From NCBI GenBank assembly GCA_038253885.1, contig JBBSGP010000012.1, positions 1 to 64,000 on the forward strand: a stretch of DNA of 64,000 nucleotides, in the 5' to 3' direction. Both the position numbers and the translations under genes were made by a program. This stretch comes from JALZAQ01 sp038253885 (lineage in GTDB: Bacteria; Gemmatimonadota; Gemmatimonadetes; Gemmatimonadales; Gemmatimonadaceae). This document shows, piece by piece, positions 34,475 through 44,282 of the stretch. The number at the start of each line of letters is the position of its first letter. Within the stretch, counting starts at the first letter, position 1. The notes beneath the pieces are model-generated. The model was not told the DNA's origin. It was given only the letters and a program-made list of their open reading frames with translations, and did no database searches.

Positions 34475-36232
34475 ATGCGAGATTTCGCTTTCCTCTGCTG
34501 CCGCCGGAGCCCTCGCGTGTCTCGCTATCCCTCTTCTGTTCCTTCCGCTGGCCACTGGGCACGACTGGTCGTGGTGAGTCTGGTTCTGTCGGCCTGCGCC
34601 AGCGACGGAGCAACACCTCCTGCACCCGTGGCGACCGTTCGAGTGGTGGGGTCGTCCAGCCCGCTGTCGATCGGCCAGGAGCTCCAGCTCACCGGCCAGG
34701 TGACCGACGCGAAGGGCGCTGCCGTGTCCGGGCGCACCATCTCGTGGACCACGAGCGACGCAACGGTGGCCACGGTGTCATCCAGCGGACTCGTTCGTGG
34801 AATGGCGGCCGGGGTGGTGACCATCACGGCCAGTGTCGATGCGCACAGCGGCACCTTCCCCGTGCTGGTCATTTCTCCGGTAGCGGGGTCGATCATGATA
34901 TCTCCGCTGGCGGGTATCCTCGGCATCGGGGACCAGATCACTCTCATGGCGATCGTCCTCGACTCGATCGGTCAGGCGATTCCGTCGCCGAGCGTCACGT
35001 GGCTCTCGAGTAATCCGATCGCCGCCTCGGTCACGCCACAAGGCGTGGTGACCGGGCTGTCGCGGGGCACGACAGTGATCTCCGCTGTATCCAACGGCAA
35101 GGAGGGACGGGCACCAATCACCGTCGCCCCGCCCAGTCTCGCTACCCTCGGAGTGGGAGCGGTGGCGGAGCGGTACACGGCCGAAGTGAACGTGTACGGG
35201 AGCTATGCCTACACGAGCACGTGGGGGCGCCGCGGCAGCGTGGTCGGCAATGCCGTGAAAGTGTGGGACATCCGCGGAAACCAGCCGATGCTGGTGGATT
35301 CGCTCATCATCTCCGGAGCCACCACCACCGGCGACGTCCAGGTCATAGCGGATGCGAAGCTGCTGGCGGTCGCGACCGAACGGGCCGGCGGGTCGCTGGT
35401 GCTCTATGATCTCGCCGATCCGGCGCATCCGGCGCTGATCACCCGGTACTCCACGCCCAACACGCAGAACGGCGTGCACACCGCCGAAGTGCAGCGCGTG
35501 AACGGGACCCTGTATGCGTTTCTCAGCATCGATCCGGCGGGTACCGCGGCGGCACGATTGACGATCGTGGATCTGACGACGCCAGCGGATCCGCGGGAGG
35601 TATTCTCCCAGGTCATGGGCAAGCCGTTCGTCCACGACGTGTTCGTGCGGGACGGGCTCCTGTTCACCGCGCTGTGGGACGATGGAATGACAATCTGGGA
35701 CATCGGTGGAGGCAATCGAGGCGGTTCGCCGTCATCCCCGGTCGTGGTCGGCAACGTCCGGACCGTAGGTGGGGCGGTTCACAACATCTGGTGGTTTCAC
35801 GATCAGCTGACCGGAGCGAAGCGCTACGCTTTCATCGGGGAGGAAGGCCCGGGCGCCATCGGCAGCTCGGCGTCAGGGAACATCCACGTCGTGGATATCG
35901 GGGACATGGCAGCGCCGCGTGAGGTCGCGTTCTACCACGTTGAGGGAGCGGGGACGCACAACTTCTCCGTCGACGAGCGCGGCGCTGTGCTCTATGCGGC
36001 TTACTATAACGGCGGAGTGCGCGCCATCGACGTGCGGGGAGATCTGGGGAACTGCGCAGCCGCCGCACGCTCTGCCGACGGCCGCTGCGACCTGAGGGCA
36101 ATGGGGCGGGAGATGGCACGGTGGCCCGGGGATGGAGGACCGTCGGTGTACGTGTGGGGTGTTCAACAGGTGGGGGGATTCGTCTACGCGTCGGACATGC
36201 TCGGTGGCCTCTGGAAGCTGGACGCGCGATGA
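34475..36232 (+). CDS. Lipoprotein with two Ig-like (Big_2) domains and an LVIVD-repeat propeller
   Basis: About 585 residues from the ATG at 34475, 11 bases after the barrel gene. The N-terminus is long (about 30 residues) before a lipoprotein signal ARLVVVSLVLSACAS. Two bacterial Ig-like group 2 domains follow (about 50-130 and 130-210), each with the pattern seen in VTWLSSNPIAASVTPQG and GLSRGTTVISA. The rest is a beta-propeller of LVIVD-type repeats, such as SLVLYDLADPAHPALITRYS and HVVDIGDMAAPREVAFYHVEG. LVIVD proteins are surface-exposed with unclear roles, possibly adhesion or ligand binding. Its TGA overlaps the ATG of the next gene. Confidence 0.8.
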   Translation: MRDFAFLCCRRSPRVSRYPSSVPSAGHWARLVVVSLVLSACASDGATPPAPVATVRVVGSSSPLSIGQELQLTGQVTDAKGAAVSGRTISWTTSDATVATVSSSGLVRGMAAGVVTITASVDAHSGTFPVLVISPVAGSIMISPLAGILGIGDQITLMAIVLDSIGQAIPSPSVTWLSSNPIAASVTPQGVVTGLSRGTTVISAVSNGKEGRAPITVAPPSLATLGVGAVAERYTAEVNVYGSYAYTSTWGRRGSVVGNAVKVWDIRGNQPMLVDSLIISGATTTGDVQVIADAKLLAVATERAGGSLVLYDLADPAHPALITRYSTPNTQNGVHTAEVQRVNGTLYAFLSIDPAGTAAARLTIVDLTTPADPREVFSQVMGKPFVHDVFVRDGLLFTALWDDGMTIWDIGGGNRGGSPSSPVVVGNVRTVGGAVHNIWWFHDQLTGAKRYAFIGEEGPGAIGSSASGNIHVVDIGDMAAPREVAFYHVEGAGTHNFSVDERGAVLYAAYYNGGVRAIDVRGDLGNCAAAARSADGRCDLRAMGREMARWPGDGGPSVYVWGVQQVGGFVYASDMLGGLWKLDAR

Positions 36233-39123
36233 AGGGAGCCGCGGCTCTGGTCGCCTTGATGCTCTCCGCCACGGACAGCACTGTCGCCCAGCAGCTCACG
36301 CGCGCCGACCAGGAATGGCGCACGGTGGAGACGCCGCACTTCGTGATCCACTATCCCGCGCCGATGTCGGAGTGGTCGCTGGAAGTCGCGCAACGCATCG
36401 AGGCGGTGCACCGCGCCGTGACGGCACTCGTAGGCAGCGAGACGCGGCACCGCACGACCGTCGTCGTGGACGACCCTTACAATCTCGCCAACGGTCTCAC
36501 TTTCCCTTTTCTGGACCACCCCACGGTTCTGCTCTGGCCCACGCCGCCCGAGCCCCGGATGGAGATCGGCCATCTTCGCTCCTGGCCGGAGATTCTCTCG
36601 GTGCACGAGTACGCTCACGTCGTGCACCTCTCCCGCCCGTCGCGAAACCCGATCCGTCATTTTCTCATGGCTCTGATCCCGGGGTCACTCGGGCCACTGG
36701 CGCTCCGGTCGCCGAGGTGGGTGATCGAGGGGTACGCCACCTACGTGGAAGGACGTCTCACCGGCAGCGGACGGCCCTTTGGAGTGTACCGGCCGGCGAT
36801 TCTCCGCCAATGGGCGCTGGAAGGGAAGCTCCCCACCTACGGTCAGCTCAATGGGAGCGACGATTTCGAGGGCGGCGCGATGGCGTACCTCGCCGGATCC
36901 GCCTATCTGGAGTGGCTTGCTGCCCGCACCGGCGGTGGGCACGGAGATTCGAGCCTGGTACACCTCTGGCGGCGTTTGTCGGCGCGACGGAACCGCAGCT
37001 TCGGCGAGGCGTTCAGCGGGGTCTTCGGCGGAAGCGCGGAAGAGCTGTATGGCCGCTTCACAGCCGAGCTCACGGGGAAGGCGATCGAGGCACGCCGCGA
37101 CCTCGCGTCCAGGCACCTCGTGGAGGGCGACACCGTGCAATCGCTCTCCTGGCGCACCGGGGAGCCGGCGGTATCGCGCGATGGCTCCTTGATCGCTCTG
37201 GTTCTCGAGGGGAAGAAGGTCCCCTCACGGCTCGTCGTCTGGAAGACCGCAGACGAGCGGAGCGACACGGCGGCCGAGCTAGCACGCCGGCGATTGATCC
37301 AGCGCGATCCCGAGGACGTGCCGGACATCGCATGGCGACCGAGACCGAAGCAGGCGGTCGCCACCCTGTGGCCGTTCGCTCGAATGCCGCACGAGAACCC
37401 TCGCTGGATGCCGGATGGCATCACCGTGCTGGTCACGCGATACCAGGCGGTGGGCGACGGAACCCAGCGCGCGGACCTCTTCGCATGGAATCACCGTACT
37501 GGCGAGCTGCGCCGCGTCACGCGCGGCGCCGGCATTCGACACGCCGATCCGGCACCCGACGGCCGATTCGCTGTAGCCGATCGCTGCCTGAACGGCCACT
37601 GCGATCTCGTCCGGGTCGACTTGCACAGTGGGGCCATCCAGCTGCTCGCGCCCGGATCGCCGACGCTGGCTTACTATCGTCCCCGCTACTCAGCCGATGG
37701 TCGCACCATCGCCGCGGCGGTGCAGCGGCTCGGACGCTGGCGAATCGTGACGCTCGACGCGATGGGCGGCCCCCCGCACATCGCCGACCCGGAGGACTTC
37801 GCCGACCGGTACGATGTCGCTTGGATGCGCGACGGTCGCTCCCTCGTTGTGACGTCCGAGCTCGGTGGGGTGGCGAATCTCGAGCAGATGGAAGTAGGAC
37901 GCGCGGGCGTCCGCCCTCTCACCCGCGTCACCGGTGCTGCTTACGCCCCCGAGCCGGCGCCCGGAGGCGCGATCTTCTTTCTTCGTCTTCATGCCCGCGG
38001 CCTCGATCTCGCTCGCATCCAGCCCGACAGCGTTCCCACTCCTGAACGCGTCGCCTTTCTCCGGCCGGCTCTGGCACCTGCCTCCCCCGTCGCCGCGCCG
38101 TTTGCCACCGTCGACAGCTTCGCCACCAACCCGATATCCGCCTCTCGCTCGTACGGCGCCGGCCCATCGCGCGTGCTCATCACGCCGTTGCACTTTCGCG
38201 GCGTGGAAGGCGGCGGCAGCGGACTGACGGTGATCCGCACCGATCCTGTGGGCCGGCTGACCGTGGTCGCCGAAGGGCTGCTGGATGTCGGTGACCGGTC
38301 AGTGTGGAAGGGATACTCCCTGAGTGCGACGTGGAGGGGATTTCGCCCCGCCCTCACCGGCGAGCTGTTCACGACTCGGCATCACCCCTCCGGGCAGAGA
38401 GCCGGCACCCTCGCTTCGCCTTCCTTCGACGCGAATTACGCCGGCGGCGCGATTTACGCCGCCTTCGACCGCAACGTCGGATCGTCGCGCGCCGCCGCCC
38501 GATTAGGCGCATCGCTCGGGTCGCTCGAGGGCGCTGTGCTCGGCGATCGGTCACGCCGACTGGCGTTGATGGAGGTTGCCACGGGCGCGACCCGGACGCG
38601 GGGAGTCGCTTATCTGAGCGCGGCGCTGGGAGCCCGAGGGTACGCGGGAACCACCGGCGGCGAGAGCTGGACCAGGGAGATCGCGATCGCGGGGATCCGC
38701 GTGGGTGCGCGCAGCCTGGGCCTCGTTGCCGACGCGCTTGCGGGTCGAGTCGACGCCAGGGCGCCGGGGTACGAGAGGTTCGTCATCGGCGGAAGTGCGC
38801 CACCGCTCTTCGACCAGGCTCTGCTCTCACAGCGGCTGTCGATGCCCGCCTTGCCATTCGCGACCGGTGGCGGCCGCGTCGCCGGCCAATGGCGCGTCGC
38901 GCTGGCCGGCGAGGGGTTCGAGCCGTATGTGTGGGCAGCCAGCGCGGGTGAGCGCATTGGCCGCTGGCATCGAGTCGTCGGAGCGGAGAGCACGCTGCTG
39001 CTTCCCTCGCTACCTATCCTTCGTCTGCCCGCGATGCGCTCGACACTCGGCGCTGGCTACTCGCTGGACGACCCCTTCAGGTACAATCTGCGTGCTTACT
39101 TCGGCGTGACCTTCCGACCGTGA
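36229..39123 (+). CDS. Peptidase-MA-like metalloprotease fused to a TolB-type propeller and a C-terminal barrel
   Basis: About 964 residues from an ATG overlapping the previous stop (ATGA). Signal peptide about 1-20 (ALVALMLSATDSTVAQ). Residues about 30-280 form a gluzincin peptidase domain: zinc motif HEYAH at about 126-130 and the third ligand in VIEGYATYVEG at about 166. Then a propeller of TolB/PD40-like repeats (about 300-640: PDGRFAVADR, YSADGRTIAAAV). The C-terminal about 280 residues have the glycine- and aromatic-spaced strands of an Omp85/surface-antigen-like barrel and end YNLRAYFGVTFRP, a typical last strand. So one chain may hold an outer-membrane barrel with a protease and a propeller on one face. 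Substrate unknown. Confidence 0.75.
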   Translation: MKGAAALVALMLSATDSTVAQQLTRADQEWRTVETPHFVIHYPAPMSEWSLEVAQRIEAVHRAVTALVGSETRHRTTVVVDDPYNLANGLTFPFLDHPTVLLWPTPPEPRMEIGHLRSWPEILSVHEYAHVVHLSRPSRNPIRHFLMALIPGSLGPLALRSPRWVIEGYATYVEGRLTGSGRPFGVYRPAILRQWALEGKLPTYGQLNGSDDFEGGAMAYLAGSAYLEWLAARTGGGHGDSSLVHLWRRLSARRNRSFGEAFSGVFGGSAEELYGRFTAELTGKAIEARRDLASRHLVEGDTVQSLSWRTGEPAVSRDGSLIALVLEGKKVPSRLVVWKTADERSDTAAELARRRLIQRDPEDVPDIAWRPRPKQAVATLWPFARMPHENPRWMPDGITVLVTRYQAVGDGTQRADLFAWNHRTGELRRVTRGAGIRHADPAPDGRFAVADRCLNGHCDLVRVDLHSGAIQLLAPGSPTLAYYRPRYSADGRTIAAAVQRLGRWRIVTLDAMGGPPHIADPEDFADRYDVAWMRDGRSLVVTSELGGVANLEQMEVGRAGVRPLTRVTGAAYAPEPAPGGAIFFLRLHARGLDLARIQPDSVPTPERVAFLRPALAPASPVAAPFATVDSFATNPISASRSYGAGPSRVLITPLHFRGVEGGGSGLTVIRTDPVGRLTVVAEGLLDVGDRSVWKGYSLSATWRGFRPALTGELFTTRHHPSGQRAGTLASPSFDANYAGGAIYAAFDRNVGSSRAAARLGASLGSLEGAVLGDRSRRLALMEVATGATRTRGVAYLSAALGARGYAGTTGGESWTREIAIAGIRVGARSLGLVADALAGRVDARAPGYERFVIGGSAPPLFDQALLSQRLSMPALPFATGGGRVAGQWRVALAGEGFEPYVWAASAGERIGRWHRVVGAESTLLLPSLPILRLPAMRSTLGAGYSLDDPFRYNLRAYFGVTFRP

Positions 39124-39151
39124 AAGGTCAACGCAGGGAAGCCGCTGCTCG

Positions 39152-39157
39152 TATCTT
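39152..39157 (+). promoter_or_regulatory. Candidate -10 box (TATCTT) before the second S9 peptidase
   Basis: TATCTT in the 82-base gap between the metallopeptidase stop and the S9 start at 39206; no good -35. This suggests the S9 gene has its own promoter. Confidence 0.25.
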
Positions 39158-39205
39158 CTTGAGCCGCGCCTCGCTCAACTCTCCCGCCCCCCAGCTCCCC
39201 GACTC

Positions 39206-42184
39206 ATGATGCGCCTCGCCCGCTTTCTTGTCGGCATGGTGGCAATTGCCTCCGCAGCCGCCGCGCAGCAATCGGCCCGCAAGCCGCTCACTCCTGACGT
39301 CTTCGATCGGTGGCGGAGCATCCAGGGCGAGAAGATCTCCAACGATGGCAAGTGGCTCGTTTATTCTCTCGTTCCCCAGGCCGGCGATGGAGAGCTGGTG
39401 GTGAAGGCGCTTCCAGGAGGCGAAGGGAAAGGCTCGGAGTACCGGCACAGCCGTGGCTTCATCGGGCGGCCAGAGATTCGGGCGGGGGCGCAGTCGCGCA
39501 CCGGATATCGCGCCCCGGAGTCCTTGATCACTGCCGACGGCAAGTTCGTTGTATTCTCGATCGACGCGCCGAGAGCTGATGTGGAGCGCGCCAGACGCGA
39601 GAAGAAGAAGCCGGCGGACCAGCCGAAAGCGTCGATGGGAATTCTGCGGACGGCGGACGGGAATGTTGTTGTCATCCCGAACGTGAAGAGCTTCCGGGTG
39701 GCGAAGAATGGCAGCCGCCACGTCGCTTACCTACTGGAGCCCAGGGACAGTGTGTCGCTGGAGAAGGGTGCCCCCGATTCCGTCGCGCCGGTCCCCGCAG
39801 CGGCGGCAACGCCTGGTGGTCGGCCGCGCCCGGTCGCCATGGACTCAACATCCGGGAAGGACCCGAAGCGCGAGACTGGCTCGACGCTCGTCATCCGGGA
39901 TCTTCAGAGCAGCGCCGAAGTCAGAGTCGAGGATGTCACGGCGTACGCCTTGAGCGAGAACGGCGCCTGGCTCGGCTACACCGTCGGGTCCCGAGCGGGC
40001 CAGACAGACGGTGCGTATGTGCGCTCGCTGGCAGACGGGAGGACGACGCCGCTGCTCGCCGGGCGCGGAAGCTACCGTCAGCTCGCCTTCGACAAAGCGG
40101 GCACGCAGGTCGCTTTCGTCTCCGATCGCGATGAGCAAAGCGTGGCAAAGCCACACTTCCGGTTGTATCACGCCCCGCTGACTGCGCCGTCGGCGCGCGA
40201 GCTTGTCGGTCCCAAGCTGACCGGCGAATCGGTGGTTTCTGCCACCGCTCGCGTCGAGTACAGCGACGATGGCCGCACCATCATCTTCGGCGTGGCGCCA
40301 CCGCCACTGGATTCGATTCCCGCGGATTCGCTGGCCGACAAGGCCGTCTTCGATCTCTGGCACTACAAGGACGCGCGCCTCCAGCCGCAGCAGCGGGTCG
40401 AAGCAACGCGGGATCGGGAGCGAGGATATACCGCTGTCTACCGGCTCGATTCGAAGCGCTACCAGCAGCTCGGAAACGACAGCCTGCAGGTTCGGCTGTC
40501 GCGCAACTCGAGCATCGGTTTTGGCACTGCGTCGCTGCCGTACGCCCTCGCTCAGATGTGGGGTGAAGGCGGGAGCGATCTGTACGTGATCGACGCGGCG
40601 GGAAACCGCAAGCTCGTCAAGACGCGCGCTCCCATCGGCGAGGACCGCACCGGCGAAGCGGCGATCTCACCCGATGGCAGATTCGTGCTGTACTTCGGGG
40701 ATGATGCACACTGGTACACCTATTCGGTCGCGACTGGCCAGACGGTCGATCTCTCGGCTCGGACGCCCGGAGTCCACTTCGAGCGCGAGCAGTGGGATTC
40801 ACCGAGCTTGACCCCTGCGTGGGGCGTAGCGGGCTGGACGAAGGGAGACCGGTCCCTGCTGCTCTACGATCGGTACGACGTGTGGGAGCTGGATCCCGCG
40901 GGCGAGAGAAGCGCTCGAGTGGTGACCGATTCGCTGGGACGCCGTGAGCATCTGGTGTTCCGCGTCGTGGACACGGACACCACCGAGCACGCGATCGATC
41001 CATCACAACCGCTCCTACTTCGTGCCACCAACGACGAAACCAAGGCGACCGGGTTCTGGCGCGATCGCCTCGGCGCGGCATCACCGCCGGTGAAGCTCCT
41101 GATGCTCGACAAGCAGGTGGGACGTCCCCTCAAGGCCAAGAACGCCGATGTCTACGTGTTCACCGAATCCACCTTCCAGGAATTCCCCGATCTCTGGGTC
41201 ACCGATGGGCAGTTCAGGGCTCCGGCGAAGATCTCCGACGCCAACCCGCAGCAGAAGGAGCACAAGTGGGGGAGCGCGCAGCTCGTCAGCTGGCGGAACG
41301 ACGACGGGGCCGAGCTCAAGGGGATCTTGTTCAAGCCCGAGGGCTTCGACGCGCGCAAGAAGTATCCCATGGTCGTGTATTACTACGAGCTGTTGTCGGA
41401 GAACCTGCACGGGTATGTGGCACCCGCCGGGCGCAACGTCATCAATCCGACCGTCTATGCCTCGAACGGCTATCTGGTGTTCGAGCCGGATATCGTCTAC
41501 ACGGTGGGGTACCCGGGCCAGAGCGCGTACAAGTCGATCGTGCCGGGTGTACAGATGCTCATCGACAGCGGATTCGTCGACGCCAAGGCGATCGGGCTCC
41601 AGGGTCAGTCGTGGGGAGGCTACCAGACGGCGTACCTGATCACCCAGACCAACATGTTCGCGGCCGCCATGGCGGGTGCGCCCGTGGCGAACATGACCAG
41701 CGCATACGGCGGAATCCGCTGGCAATCCGGGCTTGCCCGTGCCTTTCAGTACGAGCACACGCAGAGTCGGATCGGCGGCTCGATCTGGCAGTTTCCACTC
41801 CGCTATCTCGAGAATTCTCCCCTGTTCTTCGTGGACCGTGTGCGGACGCCGCTCCTGATCATGTCGAACGACGGAGACGGCGCGGTTCCCTGGTACCAGG
41901 GGATCGAGCTCTTCGTGGCGATGAGGCGCTTCGGTAAGGAGGTCTACCTCATCGACTACAACGGCGATGAGCACAATCCGACCAAGCGCGCCAACCAGCT
42001 CGACATCGCCATGCGGATGCAGCAGTTCTTCGATCATCATCTCAAAGGCGCGCCGGCGCCGGCCTGGATGGAGAAGGGCATTCCCTTCCTCCAGAAGGGG
42101 CGAGATCAACTGGCGGCATCGCGCGCCGCCGGCCAGGCGGGTGGGGGGTCAGGAGAGAGCAGGGAAGTGCCGCCACGACCCTAG
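39206..42184 (+). CDS. S9-family serine peptidase, long form
   Basis: 992 residues with a signal peptide (LVGMVAIASAAAAQ). A long propeller region of about 650 residues, with an Ala/Pro/Lys-rich insert near 195-225, precedes the alpha/beta-hydrolase domain. The catalytic serine is in GLQGQSWGGYQT at about 800, the Asp in MSNDGDGAVPW at about 892 and the His in NGDEHNPTKR at about 922. It is about 250 residues longer than dipeptidyl peptidase IV-type members, close to glutamyl endopeptidase-like S9 proteins. Periplasmic or surface peptide breakdown is the likely role. The C-terminus is Gly/Ser/Arg-rich and probably disordered. It starts 82 bases after the metallopeptidase gene. Confidence 0.9.
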   Translation: MMRLARFLVGMVAIASAAAAQQSARKPLTPDVFDRWRSIQGEKISNDGKWLVYSLVPQAGDGELVVKALPGGEGKGSEYRHSRGFIGRPEIRAGAQSRTGYRAPESLITADGKFVVFSIDAPRADVERARREKKKPADQPKASMGILRTADGNVVVIPNVKSFRVAKNGSRHVAYLLEPRDSVSLEKGAPDSVAPVPAAAATPGGRPRPVAMDSTSGKDPKRETGSTLVIRDLQSSAEVRVEDVTAYALSENGAWLGYTVGSRAGQTDGAYVRSLADGRTTPLLAGRGSYRQLAFDKAGTQVAFVSDRDEQSVAKPHFRLYHAPLTAPSARELVGPKLTGESVVSATARVEYSDDGRTIIFGVAPPPLDSIPADSLADKAVFDLWHYKDARLQPQQRVEATRDRERGYTAVYRLDSKRYQQLGNDSLQVRLSRNSSIGFGTASLPYALAQMWGEGGSDLYVIDAAGNRKLVKTRAPIGEDRTGEAAISPDGRFVLYFGDDAHWYTYSVATGQTVDLSARTPGVHFEREQWDSPSLTPAWGVAGWTKGDRSLLLYDRYDVWELDPAGERSARVVTDSLGRREHLVFRVVDTDTTEHAIDPSQPLLLRATNDETKATGFWRDRLGAASPPVKLLMLDKQVGRPLKAKNADVYVFTESTFQEFPDLWVTDGQFRAPAKISDANPQQKEHKWGSAQLVSWRNDDGAELKGILFKPEGFDARKKYPMVVYYYELLSENLHGYVAPAGRNVINPTVYASNGYLVFEPDIVYTVGYPGQSAYKSIVPGVQMLIDSGFVDAKAIGLQGQSWGGYQTAYLITQTNMFAAAMAGAPVANMTSAYGGIRWQSGLARAFQYEHTQSRIGGSIWQFPLRYLENSPLFFVDRVRTPLLIMSNDGDGAVPWYQGIELFVAMRRFGKEVYLIDYNGDEHNPTKRANQLDIAMRMQQFFDHHLKGAPAPAWMEKGIPFLQKGRDQLAASRAAGQAGGGSGESREVPPRP

Positions 42185-42297
42185 TTATTCGCTGCTCCGC
42201 CGCGGCGTCGCGGACCCCTCGGCGGGCGCGCTCAGGGCACCGGAAAAGCGGTTACGGAGGGGTGGGTCCGAGCGTCTGTTGGGCAAGGAGCCCGCCG

Positions 42298-44268
42298 ATG
42301 ACCGACACCACCGAAACGCGCTGGGAACGTCACAACGATGCTGGACGGCGCTATTTCAGCCAGGGTGAGCTTTCCCAGGCTGAAGCCGCGTTCCTGGCGG
42401 CCATTCGTGAGGCGTCCTCGCTGGGGCACGAGAATCTCCGTCTCGCCGCCAGCCTGAGCAATCTCGGTCAGCTCAAGTACAAACAGAAGGCGCTCCCCGA
42501 AGCAGAGGCGCTTTTCAAGCGCTCGCTCGCCATTCGCGAGAAGGTCCACGGGCCCGATCACTTCAGCGTGGTCAAGGACGTCAACAATCTCGCGGCGCTG
42601 TACTATTCGCGCAGCGAGTTCGACCTCGCCGAGCCGCTCTTTCGCCGTGCGCTCTCGGTGAGCGAGGCGCATCTCGGAGCGGATCACGCCGACGTCGCCT
42701 CCACTCTCAACAACCTCGCCCGCCTCTGTTTCCGCAAGCAGGACTACGCGACCGCGGAACCCTTGCTCAAGCGGCTGCTGGCGGTGAAGGAGAAGGTCAC
42801 AGGGCCGGATCACCCCGAGGTTGCCGGCATCCTGATGAGTCTGGTCAAGGTGCGCTTTGCCGCCGGCCAATACGAGGCAGCGGACGCGCTGTGCCGGCGT
42901 GCTCTCCAGATTCGGGAGAGCCATCTCTCGGCCGAGGACCCTGCTCTCGGACAGACGCTCGATTCGTTGGCGGAGATCTGCGCGGCTCGAAAGAACGTGG
43001 AGGAGGAGCTCGACCTCAGGCGCCGCTCGCTTCACATCAAACAGCAGGCGCTGGGCAACGATCATCCGAGCGTGCGCGCGACACTCTCTGCGATCGAGAG
43101 TCTGGCGATGCGGCTGGGCACCGGGGCGGCCCTGCCGCTCGGAGCAGCACCGCCCCAGGCAGCCGTGCACACGCCGCGGCCGATCGCTTTCGTGGTGCCC
43201 GTCCCGGAGCCCGTGAGCGCACCGCGTCCCGAGCCCCGCAGTGGGCCTCGGCCTGAGCCGCGCAGCGGACCGCGCCCGGAGCCCCGCAGTGGACCGCGAC
43301 CCGAGCCCAAGACTGGACCGCGACCGGAGCCCGTCAGCGCGCCCCGACCCGCACCGATCACCGCCATCCGGCCAGAGCCCGTAAGCGCACCGCGGCCAGC
43401 ACCCATGAACGCGCGACCGGAACCCGTCAGTGCACCGCGACCCGAGCCTGTCAGCGCGCCGCGACTGGCGCCCATCACGGCGCTGTCGGAGCCTCTCGGA
43501 ACGCCGGCGGCTCCGCCATCCCTGGTCACCGACGAAGCGTTTGGCGATTTCCTCGAGCGGGCGGAGGCGACCCTGCCGCGGAGCTATGGCGCACCGGTCA
43601 CTCCGCCGCGCGCGCAGACTCCATCGCTTCCTCTCCCTTCCCTGACGGATCTGCGAGCTGTCTCCCCGTTGCGCGTTCACGCGTATCAGGATGATCCGGA
43701 GTCCGACCCGTTCACGTCGCGGGACTATGCTGCCTTTCCCTCCCGCAACAGATGGAAATACGGCGCTGCGGCCGCGGCCGCGATCGCCGTCGTGGCCGGG
43801 TGGCTGCTGTTCGCGGGAGGCTTGTCGGGTCGCACGACCAAGCAGGGATCGGCCTCCCCGCGCCAGCCGGGCGCATCAGCGCCGACGCGAGCGGGCTCCG
43901 GAGCACGCGGAACCGTCCAACCGGCCGTGCACACCGACTCCGTGCGACGCTCGGGCGCCGGCTCGGCGAGCCGGCCGGCGGAGCCGGAGCCCCGACCGAC
44001 TGCAGCAGTTGTGCGCAGCGCCAGCGCGGCGTCCGACGACGCCTCGCTCGGCAATGCCCGCCCGCACCTGGAAGCGGCAGGCTCACCGGCGCGCAGAGAT
44101 CCGCCGCCCTTGACGCTCGCCAAGCTCGATATTCGCGTGCCCGGCATGGACAAGATCACACGCAACATCGAGGAGAGCGTCAAGGCGCGCCTGGACTCAC
44201 TGTCGCGCATCAACGTGAAGCCACCGACCTTCCAGAACAGGCCGGTCAGCCAGCCGCCATCGAAGTAG
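42298..44268 (+). CDS. TPR-repeat membrane protein with Pro-Glu-Pro-rich linker
   Basis: About 656 residues from the ATG at 42298, with AAGGAG 7 bases before it. Residues about 15-270 are six kinesin-light-chain-like tetratricopeptide repeats (pattern LNNLARLCFRKQDYATAEPLL). Residues about 300-395 are a PEP/SAPRP repeat. After a mixed region comes a single membrane helix at about 487-505 (AAAAAAIAVVAGWLLFAGGL), then a Ser/Ala-rich tail ending with a short helix (MDKITRNIEESVKARLD). The topology suggests a cytoplasmic TPR scaffold tied to the membrane with a small outer domain. No enzyme domain. The function is unknown; TPRs imply a partner protein. It is convergent with the regulator gene. 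Confidence 0.75.
   Translation: MTDTTETRWERHNDAGRRYFSQGELSQAEAAFLAAIREASSLGHENLRLAASLSNLGQLKYKQKALPEAEALFKRSLAIREKVHGPDHFSVVKDVNNLAALYYSRSEFDLAEPLFRRALSVSEAHLGADHADVASTLNNLARLCFRKQDYATAEPLLKRLLAVKEKVTGPDHPEVAGILMSLVKVRFAAGQYEAADALCRRALQIRESHLSAEDPALGQTLDSLAEICAARKNVEEELDLRRRSLHIKQQALGNDHPSVRATLSAIESLAMRLGTGAALPLGAAPPQAAVHTPRPIAFVVPVPEPVSAPRPEPRSGPRPEPRSGPRPEPRSGPRPEPKTGPRPEPVSAPRPAPITAIRPEPVSAPRPAPMNARPEPVSAPRPEPVSAPRLAPITALSEPLGTPAAPPSLVTDEAFGDFLERAEATLPRSYGAPVTPPRAQTPSLPLPSLTDLRAVSPLRVHAYQDDPESDPFTSRDYAAFPSRNRWKYGAAAAAAIAVVAGWLLFAGGLSGRTTKQGSASPRQPGASAPTRAGSGARGTVQPAVHTDSVRRSGAGSASRPAEPEPRPTAAVVRSASAASDDASLGNARPHLEAAGSPARRDPPPLTLAKLDIRVPGMDKITRNIEESVKARLDSLSRINVKPPTFQNRPVSQPPSK
43204..43480 (+). 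repeat. Tandem repeats coding PEP-RSG-PR and PEP-VSA-PR units
   Basis: About a dozen imperfect units of roughly 24 bases coding (R)PEP followed by RSGP, VSAP, ITA or KTGP. They lie inside the TPR gene and keep its frame, giving a stiff Pro-rich spacer. The reverse strand also stays open here because the codons are C/G-rich. Confidence 0.8.
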
Positions 44269-44282
44269 TCGTCGCGACGTCG

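Noticed and set aside
43204..43480. Possible CRISPR-like array
   Set aside because: Units are about 24 bases, imperfect, without unique spacers, and keep the reading frame of a protein.
43062..43529. 155-residue Gly-rich minus-strand frame (GALTGSGR repeats)
   Set aside because: Reverse complement of the PEP repeat in the TPR gene; the repeat explains it.
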